From Actinomycetospora sp. NBRC 106378 (GTDB lineage Bacteria; Actinomycetota; Actinomycetes; Mycobacteriales; Pseudonocardiaceae), in the NCBI RefSeq assembly GCF_030269685.1, contig NZ_BSTT01000002.1:682001-746000 (forward strand): a stretch of DNA of 64,000 bases. The letters are read 5' to 3'. The notes below the pieces were generated by a model. It was not told the origin of the DNA and did not search any database. It saw nothing but the letters and a program-made list of their open reading frames with translations. Of this stretch, positions 52,308 through 61,053 are shown piece after piece. The translations under genes were made by a program, and so were the position numbers. Within the stretch, counting starts at the first letter, position 1, and every line of letters starts with the position of its first letter.

Positions 52308-53210
52308 GTGACACCCGGACGGACCACGCGTGCCGCGACCGAGCCGGCCGGGGAGCACGAGAACGGGTCGTCGGCCTGGTCCCGGGCGCTCACGGTGCTG
52401 GAGATGCTCGGAGCACCCGAGGGTGCTGAGGGGCTCGGCGTCGTCGAGATCGCGCGGCGGCTCGGGCGCGACAAGTCCTCGGTCTCCCGGATGCTGCGGG
52501 GGCTGGCCGAGGAGGGCTACGTCGAGCGGGAGCCGCGCTCGGGGCGCTACCGCCTCGGGGCCCGGCTGTTCGCGCTCGCCGCGCACGCGGTGGACGAACG
52601 TCTGCGGGCCGAGGCGGACCTGCTCGTCGAGCGCGAGTCGGTGCGGCTCGGCGAGCGCGTCGAGGTGGGCGTGCGGACCGGCGGGCTGTGCCTGACGCTC
52701 GCGACCGCCGCGCCCGGGCTCGAGCTGCGCACCGTCGGCTGGGTGGGCCGGACGGTGCCCCTGGCGGGCTCCGCGCTCGGCCGGGCGCTGCTCGCGGATC
52801 TCGCCGACGACGACGTCGCCCGGCTCGTGGTGCTCGGCGGCCTCCCCGGGGCGGTCGCGCCCCGGTCGCTCGACGCGCTGCTGGTGGGGCTCCGGGACGA
52901 CCGCCGGCGCGGGTGGACCCTCGCCGACGACGACACCGGAGGGCTGGCCGCCCTCGCGGTGCCGGTGCGGGACGCCACGCGGCGGGTGGTCGCCGCGGTC
53001 GGGCTGAGCGGGCCCCGGTCCCGGCTGGCATCCGGTCTCGAGGAGGCCGCGGCGGCGCTCGTCGCGGCCGCGGGCGCTCTCTCCGGGGCGCTCGGCGGCC
53101 CGCCGTGCGTCCGCCGGTCGGTCCCGACCGGCCGGCCGCGCGGGCCCGCCGCCGCCCCGTTCCCCCCGACCACCGCCATCGCCCCGGACCCCGAGGACGC
53201 CGACACATGA
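52308..53210 (+). CDS. IclR-family transcriptional regulator
   Basis: 300 residues. The winged helix is LGVVEIARRLGRDKSSVSRM followed by LRGLAEEGYVERE. The C-terminal IclR effector domain spans about residues 95-260 (VEVGVRTGGLCLT, GRTVPLAGSALGRALLA). A Pro-rich tail of about 35 residues follows. GTG at 52308 has GGGAGGGAGG upstream. The stop overlaps the ABC ATPase start (ATGA), so it heads the osmoprotectant-type transporter operon and probably regulates it. Confidence 0.92.
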   Translation: MTPGRTTRAATEPAGEHENGSSAWSRALTVLEMLGAPEGAEGLGVVEIARRLGRDKSSVSRMLRGLAEEGYVEREPRSGRYRLGARLFALAAHAVDERLRAEADLLVERESVRLGERVEVGVRTGGLCLTLATAAPGLELRTVGWVGRTVPLAGSALGRALLADLADDDVARLVVLGGLPGAVAPRSLDALLVGLRDDRRRGWTLADDDTGGLAALAVPVRDATRRVVAAVGLSGPRSRLASGLEEAAAALVAAAGALSGALGGPPCVRRSVPTGRPRGPAAAPFPPTTAIAPDPEDADT

Positions 53211-54226
53211 CCGCCACCCGCGAGCCCCGCACCCCCGACCGGCCGCCGGCCGACATCGTGTTCGACCACGTCGTGAAGCGGTATCCCGGCCAGGAGACCC
53301 CGGCCATCGACGACCTGTCGTTCACCGTGCGGGCCGGGGAGACCTGCTGCCTCGTCGGCCCGTCGGGCGGGGGCAAGACGACGGCGATGAAGCTGGTCAA
53401 CCGGCTGATCGACTTCGACTCCGGCGACATCACCATCGGCGGCCGGAGCATCCGGTCGGTCGACGTCACCGCCCTGCGCCGCGACATCGGCTACGTGATC
53501 CAGCAGGTCGGCCTGTTCCCGCACATGACGATCGCGGCGAACATCGCGGTGATCCCGAACCTCCTCGGCTGGTCGGGCGACCGCATCCGGGCGCGCACCG
53601 ACGAGCTGCTCGACCTGGTGCGCCTCGACCGCGCGTTCGGCAAGCGGTACCCGGCGCAGCTCTCCGGCGGCCAGCAGCAGCGCGTCGGGCTGGCCCGCGC
53701 CCTGGCGGTCGACCCGCCGGTGATGCTCATGGACGAGCCCTTCGGGGCGCTCGACCCGATCACGCGGACCGAGATCCAGGACGAGTTCCTCAACCTCGAG
53801 AGCGAGATCGACAAGACGGTCATCTTCGTCACCCACGACATCGACGAGGCCATCAAGATGGGGGACCGGATCGCCGTCCTGCGCCAGGGCGGCGTCCTCG
53901 CCCAGTACGGCACGGCCGACGAGCTCCTCGCCCACCCCGCCGACGACTACGTCGCCGACTTCGTCGGGGCCGACCGGGGCCTCAAGCGGCTCTCGCTGCG
54001 GCGGATGCGCGAGATCGTCGCGCCGGACGGACTTCCCGACGGGGCAACCGAGCACGCCGATGGGGGGGTGGGGCCGAGCGTCGACGCCGACGCCTCGCTG
54101 CGCATCGGGCTCTCGACGCTGTTCGCGGCCGGCGCCGACTCGGTGCGGGTCACCGACGGCGACCGGGTCCTCGGGCGGGTGTCGCTCGCGCAGCTGCAGG
54201 GCGCGGTGTCGGGGAGCGCGGTGTGA
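53207..54226 (+). CDS. Osmoprotectant-type ABC transporter ATPase (OpuCA/ProV-like)
   Basis: 339 residues. Walker A GPSGGGKTTAMKL, Q-loop IQQVGLFPHMT, signature LSGGQQQRV, Walker B VMLMDEPFGALDP and H-loop FVTHDIDEAIKM are all present. The C-terminus (about 275-335) resembles a CBS-like regulatory region as in OpuCA. It powers uptake of choline, betaine or related quaternary amines in this family. The start and stop overlap the IclR and permease genes by four bases each. Confidence 0.95.
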   Translation: MTATREPRTPDRPPADIVFDHVVKRYPGQETPAIDDLSFTVRAGETCCLVGPSGGGKTTAMKLVNRLIDFDSGDITIGGRSIRSVDVTALRRDIGYVIQQVGLFPHMTIAANIAVIPNLLGWSGDRIRARTDELLDLVRLDRAFGKRYPAQLSGGQQQRVGLARALAVDPPVMLMDEPFGALDPITRTEIQDEFLNLESEIDKTVIFVTHDIDEAIKMGDRIAVLRQGGVLAQYGTADELLAHPADDYVADFVGADRGLKRLSLRRMREIVAPDGLPDGATEHADGGVGPSVDADASLRIGLSTLFAAGADSVRVTDGDRVLGRVSLAQLQGAVSGSAV

Positions 54227-54927
54227 GCGGGCTCCCCGCGCAGGTCATCCCGGTCTTCTCGGGGACCGAGTGCTCCCCGGACGACCCGCTGTGCTGGTCC
54301 TGGGTGACCGGCAACTGGGACTCGGTCCTCGCGCCCGCCCTGGTCCAGCACGTCTACATCACGCTCATCGCCGTGGTGGTGGGCCTGGTGATCTCGCTGG
54401 CGGCGGCGCTCTACGCGTTCTCCCGCAACTGGTTCGCCGCCGGGTTCTCCGGGCTCTCCACCCTGCTCTACACCTTCCCGTCGCTGGCGTTCTTCATCGC
54501 CTTCGTCCCGATCACGGGGATCTCGTTGACCACGATCGAGATCGGGCTGACGAGCTACACGCTGCTGCTGCTGTTCCGCAACGCCCTGACCGGCCTGCGG
54601 ACCGTGCCGCGCAGTGCGATCGAGGCGGCCGAGGGCATGGGGCTGACGCCCGGGCAGATCCTCTTCCGCATCCGGTTCCCGCTGGCCCTGCCGTCGATCA
54701 TGGCCGGGGTGCGGGTGGCCACGGTCACCGTCATCTCGTTGGCGACCGTCGCGGCCGCCGTCGCCCCCCTCGGCCTCGGCAAGCCGATCTTCGACGCCAT
54801 CCACACCCTGTTCGACACCGAGCTGGTGGCGACCGGGGTCCTGACCATCCTGCTCGCCCTCGTCGCGGACGTGGTGGTGCTCGGCATCCGCTGGGCGGTC
54901 ACGCCGTGGCTGCGGGCCGCGCGGTGA
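54223..54927 (+). CDS. Osmoprotectant-type ABC transporter permease 1 (OpuCB/ProW-like)
   Basis: 234 residues, five or six membrane helices. The coupling loop EAAEGMGLTPGQILFRIRFP is the EAA motif contacting the ATPase. LYTFPSLAFFIAFVP is typical of ProW/OpuC permeases. GTG overlaps the ATPase stop (GTGA). The N-terminal segment before the first helix is about 40 residues, with a TECSPDDPLCW cysteine pair that may lie outside. Confidence 0.93.
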   Translation: MSGLPAQVIPVFSGTECSPDDPLCWSWVTGNWDSVLAPALVQHVYITLIAVVVGLVISLAAALYAFSRNWFAAGFSGLSTLLYTFPSLAFFIAFVPITGISLTTIEIGLTSYTLLLLFRNALTGLRTVPRSAIEAAEGMGLTPGQILFRIRFPLALPSIMAGVRVATVTVISLATVAAAVAPLGLGKPIFDAIHTLFDTELVATGVLTILLALVADVVVLGIRWAVTPWLRAAR

Positions 54928-54937
54928 GGAGCACCCG

Positions 54938-55618
54938 ATGACGAGCTACTTCTCCTTCTTCGGCGAGAACGCCGGCCTGCTCCTGCAGATCACGTTGGGG
55001 CACATCCTGCTGTCGGTGGTGGCCGTGGTGGTGGCCGTCGTCCTCGCCCTGCCGCTCGGGGCCTGGATCGGGCACCTGCACCGCTTCTCGTTCGCCGTGG
55101 TGACGGTGACCAACGTCTTCCGGTCCCTGCCGACCCTCGCGCTCGTGGCGATCGCGATCGCGTTCGTGGGGTTCGGCTTCACCAACATCCTCATCGCCCT
55201 GGTGGTCCTGGCGTTCCCGCTGGTCCTCACCAACACCTTCACCGCCGTGGAGGGGGTGGACCGCGGCACCGTGGAGGCCGCACGGGGGATGGGCATGACC
55301 GGTCCGCAGATCCTCTTCCGCGTCGAGCTGCCCTCGTCGGTGCCGCTGATCATGACCGGGGTCCGGACGTCGTGGGTCTACGTGGTCGCCACCGCCTACC
55401 TCGCCGTCTTCGCGGGCCGGACGGACACGCTCGGCGACGTCATCAACGACCAGGCCGGCTACGGCTACGCCGGGGTGATGGCCGCGGCGACGGTGTCGGT
55501 GGTGCTGGCCTTCCTCGGCGACTTCCTGCTCGGGCTCCTCGAACGGGCCGTCACCCCCACCGGGCTGCGCCTGATGGCCGCGCAGGCCCGGGGCGCCGCC
55601 GTGCCCGTGCCCGCCTGA
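54938..55618 (+). CDS. Osmoprotectant-type ABC transporter permease 2 (OpuCD/ProW-like)
   Basis: 226 residues with six membrane helices. EAARGMGMTGPQILFRVELP is the EAA coupling loop, and VFRSLPTLALVAI matches the corresponding helix of OpuC permeases. It forms a heterodimer with permease 1. The ATG lies 11 bases after the previous stop with GAGGAG upstream. Confidence 0.93.
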   Translation: MTSYFSFFGENAGLLLQITLGHILLSVVAVVVAVVLALPLGAWIGHLHRFSFAVVTVTNVFRSLPTLALVAIAIAFVGFGFTNILIALVVLAFPLVLTNTFTAVEGVDRGTVEAARGMGMTGPQILFRVELPSSVPLIMTGVRTSWVYVVATAYLAVFAGRTDTLGDVINDQAGYGYAGVMAAATVSVVLAFLGDFLLGLLERAVTPTGLRLMAAQARGAAVPVPA

Positions 55619-55678
55619 CCCCCCTGACCCCCCGGACACCGCCGATGACGGCGGGTACTGCAGAAGGAGACACCACCT

Positions 55679-56722
55679 ATGTCCACCACGACCACCGGCG
55701 GTCGCCTCGGGCGACTGTCCCTCGTCGGCGTCGCGGCCGCCGGGGCGCTGTTCCTCGCGGCGTGTGGCGGGGGCGGCAGCAGCTCGTCGGCCCCGTCGAG
55801 CGCCGCGCCGAGCAGCACGTCCAGCATCCCCGCGGACGCCGCCTCCGTGACCGCGACGCCCGGGTCGATCCAGCTCCCGGCGGGGACGCCGGGGGCGGGC
55901 AAGCCCGCCATCGTGATCGGGGACAAGAACTTCCCCGAGGAGTTCGTGCTCGGCGAGCTCTACCGCCAGGCCCTGGCGGCGAAGGGCTACGTGGTGTCGA
56001 TCAAGTCGAACATCGGCGGGTCCGAGCTCATCGACACGGCCCTGAGCTCCAACCAGATCGAGATGTACCCCGAGTACCTCGGTGAGATCGTCACCAGTGT
56101 CGCGAAGGAGAACGCCCCGACCAGCGCCTCCGGCACCTACCAGGCGGCCAAGCAGTTCGAGGAGTCGCAGCGGCAGTCCACCGTGCTGCTGCAGACGCCC
56201 TTCCAGGACGTCGACACGGTGATCGTCCCGAACGCCTACGCCCAGCAGCACGGCCTGGTCTCCGTCGGCGACCTGACGAAGGTCGGGCCGGGAGGTGCGG
56301 GCGCGACGATCGCCGGGCCCGTCGAGTTCAAGACCCGCCAGACCGGGTTCCTCGGCATGCAGCAGCAGTACGGGCTGACGCAGATGGGCTACCTGCCGGT
56401 GCAGGCCGGCGCCCAGTACACGGCCATCGACCAGGGCACCGCCCAGGCCGCGGACGCGTTCAGCACGGACTACCAGCTGCTCTCGAACAAGTACACCGCC
56501 CTGTCCGACCCGAAGGGGATCTTCGGGTTCCAGTACGTGGCGCCGGTCGTGAAGCAGTCGGTGGTCCAGGCCGAGGGCCCGGAGTTCACCCAGACCCTGA
56601 ACTGGGTGAGCTCGCTGCTCTCGACGCAGGCGATCCAGGCCCTGAACTCGGCGGTCCAGGGTCACGGCGCCCAGCCGGCCGACGTCGCCGCCCAGTTCCT
56701 GGCGGCGAACGGCCTCAAGTAG
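55679..56722 (+). CDS. Substrate-binding lipoprotein of the osmoprotectant ABC system (OpuCC-like)
   Basis: 347 residues. The lipobox is LFLAAC followed by a Gly/Ser linker. The periplasmic-binding fold starts with VIGDKNFPEEFVLGELYRQA, the OpuAC/ProX signature, and has SKSNIGGSELIDTAL-type residues (SNIGGSELIDTAL) and IEMYPEYLGE. It captures the amine for the permeases just upstream in the operon. GAAGGAGA precedes the ATG. Confidence 0.93.
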   Translation: MSTTTTGGRLGRLSLVGVAAAGALFLAACGGGGSSSSAPSSAAPSSTSSIPADAASVTATPGSIQLPAGTPGAGKPAIVIGDKNFPEEFVLGELYRQALAAKGYVVSIKSNIGGSELIDTALSSNQIEMYPEYLGEIVTSVAKENAPTSASGTYQAAKQFEESQRQSTVLLQTPFQDVDTVIVPNAYAQQHGLVSVGDLTKVGPGGAGATIAGPVEFKTRQTGFLGMQQQYGLTQMGYLPVQAGAQYTAIDQGTAQAADAFSTDYQLLSNKYTALSDPKGIFGFQYVAPVVKQSVVQAEGPEFTQTLNWVSSLLSTQAIQALNSAVQGHGAQPADVAAQFLAANGLK

Positions 56723-56732
56723 GAGCGGGGTC

Positions 56733-56756
56733 GGGAGCCCGGTGACCCGGGCTCCC
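56733..56756 (+). terminator. Terminator of the IclR-ABC operon
   Basis: GGGAGCCCGG (56733-56742) and CCGGGCTCCC (56747-56756) form a perfect 10-base GC stem with a TGAC loop, starting 11 bases after the binding-protein stop. No U-tract, as is common in high-GC actinomycetes. Confidence 0.8.
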
Positions 56757-56932
56757 GGGCCGTCCCCCGGTGGTCGGTGCCCCGCTCGATCTCGACGTCG
56801 TCACGATCGGACCGGCGGGGTGTGAAGCGGCGGCCGCGGCGGCATCCGGTGGCACCGGTCGGATCTCCTGCCGGCTCACCATCGCACCGCGTCGGGGCGG
56901 GGCGATCCGGGCGCCGGAAGGCCGTGGCCGTG

Positions 56933-58096
56933 ATGCGTGTGCGCAGAGTCCTCGGGGTCGTGGTGGCACTGGTCGCCGCCGTCGGCGTGCTCGCCGCGTG
57001 CGCCACGGCGAGCGCCCCGCCACCGGGCGCGCCGCCGACCGCGGCGGCACTCACCCTGACCCCGGCGGCGGGCGCCACGAACGCCGACCCGGGAGCGCCC
57101 GCGACCGCGAGTGCGCCGAACGCCGACCTCACCGGGGTGCAGCTGCTCGGCCCGGACGGCCAGGTCATCCCCGGCGCGCCGTCACCGGACGGGCACCGGT
57201 GGAGCACGACGGCCCCGCTCGCCTACGGCGCGACCTACTCCTGGACGGGGACCGCGAAGGCCTCCGCCGGCCCGACGACGCTCTCCGGCTCGTTCACCAC
57301 CGTCGCGCCCTCCGACACCACGAAGGCGTCCTTCACCGAACCGGACGACAACGCGACGGTCGGGATCGCCGCGCCGATCATCCTGCAGTTCCGGGGGCCG
57401 GTGCAGGACAAGGCCGCCGTCGAGCGGGCGATCACGGTGCACACGTCGGTGCCCGTCGTCGGGGCGTGGGCCTGGCTCCCCGACGACAATGGGGGCGCGC
57501 GGCTGCACTACCGGCCGCAGAACTACTGGCCGGAGAACACCGTCGTCGACGTGACGGCGAACCTGCTCGGGGTCGACCTCGGCGGCGGCACCTTCGGCGC
57601 CGGGGACGTCTCGACCCACTTCACCGTCGGCCGCTCGCTCATCACGAAGGCCGACATCAACAGCCACCACCTCGTCGTCGTCCAGGACGGCCGGACGGTG
57701 ATGGACGTGCCCGCCAGCTACGGCCTCGGGACCGATCCGAACCGGATCACCCGCAACGGGACGCACGTCGTCATGGACAAGCAGCAGACCGTGCTGATGT
57801 CCAACCCCGCCTACGGCTACGTCAACGAGCCCGAGCACTGGGCCGTGCGCATCAGCAACAACGGCGAGTTCATCCACGCCAACCCGGCCTCGTCGAGCGC
57901 ACAGGGGTCGAGCAACGTCACGCACGGCTGCGCGAACCTGTCCGACGCGGACGCCACGGCCTACTTCAACCTGGTCATCTACGGCGACCCGGTCGAGGTC
58001 ACCGGCAGCCCGATCCAGCTCTCGGGCGCGGACGGCGACATCTACGACTGGGCCGTGCCCTGGGACCAGTGGCGGGCGATGTCGGCGCTGGCCTGA
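56933..58096 (+). CDS. L,D-transpeptidase lipoprotein
   Basis: 387 residues. Lipobox GVLAACA, then Ig-like domains (about 40-240) and a YkuD catalytic domain with THGCANLSDADATAYF, the HGCxN catalytic cysteine motif, and an earlier HHLVVVQDGR strand. The tail has DIYDWAVPWDQWR, as in mycobacterial Ldt enzymes. It makes 3-3 cross-links between meso-diaminopimelate residues of peptidoglycan. ATG at 56933 (or GTG at 56930) gives the signal peptide. Confidence 0.93.
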   Translation: MRVRRVLGVVVALVAAVGVLAACATASAPPPGAPPTAAALTLTPAAGATNADPGAPATASAPNADLTGVQLLGPDGQVIPGAPSPDGHRWSTTAPLAYGATYSWTGTAKASAGPTTLSGSFTTVAPSDTTKASFTEPDDNATVGIAAPIILQFRGPVQDKAAVERAITVHTSVPVVGAWAWLPDDNGGARLHYRPQNYWPENTVVDVTANLLGVDLGGGTFGAGDVSTHFTVGRSLITKADINSHHLVVVQDGRTVMDVPASYGLGTDPNRITRNGTHVVMDKQQTVLMSNPAYGYVNEPEHWAVRISNNGEFIHANPASSSAQGSSNVTHGCANLSDADATAYFNLVIYGDPVEVTGSPIQLSGADGDIYDWAVPWDQWRAMSALA

Positions 58097-58162
58097 GCAC
58101 CGGCGTCGGCCGCCGCGACCCCGGGGGCGTCGACGATCCGGTCGGGCAAGGCGGACCGCTGC

Positions 58163-60592
58163 TCACGGCGTGGCGTCCGGGCGCCGATGGGCCGAGCGAC
58201 CCGTCGGGGTCCCGCTCACCAGGTCGGCCACGGTGCGCCGCCGCGGGGAGGTCGTGTCGTGTCGGGAGGGTCCCGACGGCGGGTGCGCCCGGCCCGCGGG
58301 GGTCGGCCCCGACGCCGGGTCACGCGGCCCGGGGACGACGGGTCCCGGAGGCGCGGGACGCGGCGTCGGCGTGGGCGGGGAAGCGGGGCGGGTGGCCGGA
58401 GCCGGTCGCGGCCGGGGTGGTGTCGGCGGCCCCGACCGTCCCGACCGTCCCGGGGGTACCGGGGTCCCGAGCGCGGGCGGGACCGCCGGGCCGTTCGCGC
58501 CGCGGGTCGGTGACGGACGGCCCGGTCGTCCCGTCGAGGGCGGGGGGCCCGCCGGGACCGTGCCGGAGCTCCCGGCGCGCGCGTGCAGGGGCGTCGGGCG
58601 GGTGATGGCGGCCTCGGCCGCGGCGGCGGCGTCGGCCGCCGCGAGGGCGAGCAGGCGCAGCGGGTTGGTCACGGGGTCGACGAACGCCGGCAGGGCCGGG
58701 CGCCGCCGCGGCGGGACCGGGCGGGCGGCCGGGACCGGCACCGGGTCGGCGGCGGGCCGCTCCGCCTGCTGCGCGGCCCACAGGTCGGCGTAGACCCCGG
58801 GGCGGGCGAGGAGGTCGGCGTGGCGGCCCTGCGCCACGATCCGGCCGGCGTCGAGGACGACGACGAGGTCGGCGCCGGGGGCGGGCGTGAGGTCGTGACT
58901 GACGACGATCGTGGTCCGCCCCCCGGAGAGCCGGCGCAGCGGGTCGAGCACGGCACGGGCGGTGGGCGCGTCGAGCCCGGTGGTCGGCTCGTCGAGGACC
59001 AGTACGGGGGAGGTGCGCAGCAGGGCCCGCGCGATCGCGAGTCGCTGCCGCTGTCCGCCGGAGAGGGAGGCGCCGTCCTCGCCGACCAGGGTGTCGAACC
59101 CGTCGGGCAGGTCGCGGACGAACTCCAGCGCCCCCGCTTCCCGGGCGGCCGCCTCGATCTCGGCCCCGGTGGCCTCCGGGCGCGCGTAGGCGATGTTCTC
59201 CCGCACGGTGAGGTCGAAGAGCATCGGCTTCTGGGGCAGCAGTGTGACCGCCGCGCGGACCGCGGCGATCGTGCGGTGCCGGACGTCCACGCCGTCGAGC
59301 AGGATCGACCCGTCCTGCGCGTCGACGAAGCGCAGCAGCATCCGCGTCAGGGTCGACTTCCCCGCCCCGCTGGGCCCGGTCACGAGGACGAACTGGCCCG
59401 GGCGGACCTCGAGCGAGACGTCCTCGATGCCGGCGGCCTCGGTCCCCGGGTAGACGTAGCGGACCCCACGCAGTTCCACGTGGCCGTCGCGGACGGGGGT
59501 GGCGTCGGCGTCCGGGGTGTCCTCGACGTCGGGGGAGGCGTCGAGGATCTCGAGGAGCCGCTCGCACGAGGCCGACGCGGCGGTGATGGTGAGGTGCAGT
59601 GACCCGAGCTGGGACAGCGGGGGGTACAGGTAGCCGAGGTAGGCCGCGAAGCCGAACAGCCCGCCGACGGTGAGCTCGCCGGTGGCGATGAACGCGGCTC
59701 CGGCGATGAGGACCGCGAGCAGGGCGCCGCTCTGGATGATCGTGCTGATCGGGGCGTAGATCATCTGCAGTCGGCTCTCGCGGGCGCGGGCGCGCCACCA
59801 GACCTCGGCGTGGTGGTCGAGGCGGGCGCTCTCGACGTGCTCGGTGCCGTAGGACTGCACGATCGGCAGGTTCTGCAGGGACTGCTGGATCGACGTCCCG
59901 ACCTCGCCGGCGGCCGCCCGTTCCACGCGCGCCGCGGAGCGGGTGAAGCGCCCGGTGATCCGGCTCGTCAGCCACATGAGCGGAGCGAGGGCGACCACGA
60001 TGAGCGCGAGCTGCCACTGCACGAGCACCGCCGCCGCCGCGTAGGCGATCGCGGTGCCGACCGCGATGACCGTCGTGACGATCCCGGAGGAGGCCAGGGC
60101 CTCGACCCCGTCGATGTCGGTGGACAGCCGCGAGATCAGGTCGCCGGTGGCGTGCCGGGAGAAGAAGGAGGGCCCGAGCCGCTGGAGGTGGTCGAACACG
60201 TCGTGCCGGAGCCGGAACACGAAGCGTTCCGCGGCGCCGACCATGAGCCAGCCACCGATGACCGACAGCAGGCCACCCAGGGCGGTCAGCACCATCCACT
60301 CGATCGCGGACGGCCAGACGGCGGACATCGACCGGGCCACGGTGGCGCCGTCGACGATGCGGGCGAACATCGTCACGACGTAGGTGTCGCAGGCCGTCGA
60401 GGCGGCCATGAACAGGAAGGCGAGGACGAGCTTCCCGCGGTCGCCCTGGGTGTGACGTCCGAACCGCCGGATGATCGCGCGCAGGGTCAGGGGAGGGGCG
60501 GTGAGGTCCGGCCCGCCGTCGCCACCACCGTCGCCGGCGACGACGACGTCGCCGCGGACGTCGGGGTCCGCCGTCGTCGAGTGCGCGCCCAC
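58163..60592 (-). CDS. ABC exporter (fused membrane/ATPase) with long Pro-rich C-terminal tail
   Basis: 809 residues. The membrane domain with six helices spans about 35-330, and the ATPase about 365-600 with Walker A VTGPSGAGKSTLTRML, signature LSGGQRQRLAIARALL and Walker B VLVLDEPTTGLD. Residues from about 615 to 809 are a Pro/Arg/Ser-rich low-complexity tail rarely seen in this family. GTG at 60592 follows GGGAGGAG. The gene lies downstream of a Cys/His-rich peptide gene on the same strand across a hairpin. Substrate unknown. Confidence 0.9.
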   Translation of the reverse strand: MGAHSTTADPDVRGDVVVAGDGGGDGGPDLTAPPLTLRAIIRRFGRHTQGDRGKLVLAFLFMAASTACDTYVVTMFARIVDGATVARSMSAVWPSAIEWMVLTALGGLLSVIGGWLMVGAAERFVFRLRHDVFDHLQRLGPSFFSRHATGDLISRLSTDIDGVEALASSGIVTTVIAVGTAIAYAAAAVLVQWQLALIVVALAPLMWLTSRITGRFTRSAARVERAAAGEVGTSIQQSLQNLPIVQSYGTEHVESARLDHHAEVWWRARARESRLQMIYAPISTIIQSGALLAVLIAGAAFIATGELTVGGLFGFAAYLGYLYPPLSQLGSLHLTITAASASCERLLEILDASPDVEDTPDADATPVRDGHVELRGVRYVYPGTEAAGIEDVSLEVRPGQFVLVTGPSGAGKSTLTRMLLRFVDAQDGSILLDGVDVRHRTIAAVRAAVTLLPQKPMLFDLTVRENIAYARPEATGAEIEAAAREAGALEFVRDLPDGFDTLVGEDGASLSGGQRQRLAIARALLRTSPVLVLDEPTTGLDAPTARAVLDPLRRLSGGRTTIVVSHDLTPAPGADLVVVLDAGRIVAQGRHADLLARPGVYADLWAAQQAERPAADPVPVPAARPVPPRRRPALPAFVDPVTNPLRLLALAAADAAAAAEAAITRPTPLHARAGSSGTVPAGPPPSTGRPGRPSPTRGANGPAVPPALGTPVPPGRSGRSGPPTPPRPRPAPATRPASPPTPTPRPAPPGPVVPGPRDPASGPTPAGRAHPPSGPSRHDTTSPRRRTVADLVSGTPTGRSAHRRPDATP

Positions 60593-60620
60593 GGTCTCCT
60601 CCCGTCCGCCCTCCGCAGAA

Positions 60621-60654
60621 CGGCCGGGGACCTCCCCCAGGAGGTCACCGGCCG
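60621..60654 (-). terminator. Hairpin between the Cys/His peptide gene and the ABC exporter
   Basis: CGGCCGGGGACCTCC (60621-60635) pairs with GGAGGTCACCGGCCG (60640-60654) with one mismatch and a 4-base loop. It may terminate the peptide transcript or attenuate read-through into the exporter gene. Confidence 0.65.
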
Positions 60655-60708
60655 GACCGTCATTCCACGGGCCCGTGCCCCGGGCCCGCGCCTCTCACAC
60701 GGACTGCG

Positions 60709-60849
60709 TCAGTCGTCGCAGCAGTGCTTCGGCTTGCACTCACGCTTCTGCTCACACGGCTGCGGCTTGCACTCGTGGCAGTGGCAGCTCTTGTGGTGGT
60801 GGTGCTTGTGCTTCGGGGGAGCGCAGCCGTCGAGCAGGAAGAAACCCAT
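60709..60849 (-). CDS. 46-residue Cys/His-rich peptide, putative metal-binding
   Basis: 46 residues beginning MGFFLLDGCAPPK and continuing with a KHKHHHHK run, SCHCHEC, PQPCEQ, ECKPKHCCDD. It has eight cysteines and eight histidines. AGAGG precedes the ATG at 60849 and a 20-base GCCTCGCC/GGCGAGGC hairpin lies 30 bases further upstream in the leader. The composition suggests zinc, copper or nickel binding like a small metallothionein, though it matches no family I know. The conserved Cys-pairs and repeated KxxC spacing argue that the frame is translated. An exported or modified peptide handled by the downstream exporter is possible but unproven. Confidence 0.7.
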   Translation of the reverse strand: MGFFLLDGCAPPKHKHHHHKSCHCHECKPQPCEQKRECKPKHCCDD

Positions 60850-60878
60850 GATCGATCCTCTCGGGGGAAGGAACCATC

Positions 60879-60898
60879 GCCTCGCCGGTCGGCGAGGC
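60879..60898 (-). promoter_or_regulatory. Leader hairpin upstream of the Cys/His peptide gene
   Basis: GCCTCGCC (60879-60886) and GGCGAGGC (60891-60898) form a perfect 8-base stem with a 4-base loop. It lies in the presumed 5' leader, between the AT-rich promoter region (60900-61050) and the ribosome site, where it could control translation or mRNA stability. Confidence 0.5.
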
Positions 60899-61053
60899 CT
60901 GGTCACGATCGGGTCACGACATAAGAATGAGCTGTGAATCGGCTGTCACCCGATCGAGTGATGCGCACATGTCTGTGAATGCATCAAAGAAATGGTCAAG
61001 AACGGGGTGTCGAGACCAAAGAGACGTCAAGGGCGGACCTTCTCAGAATCTAC

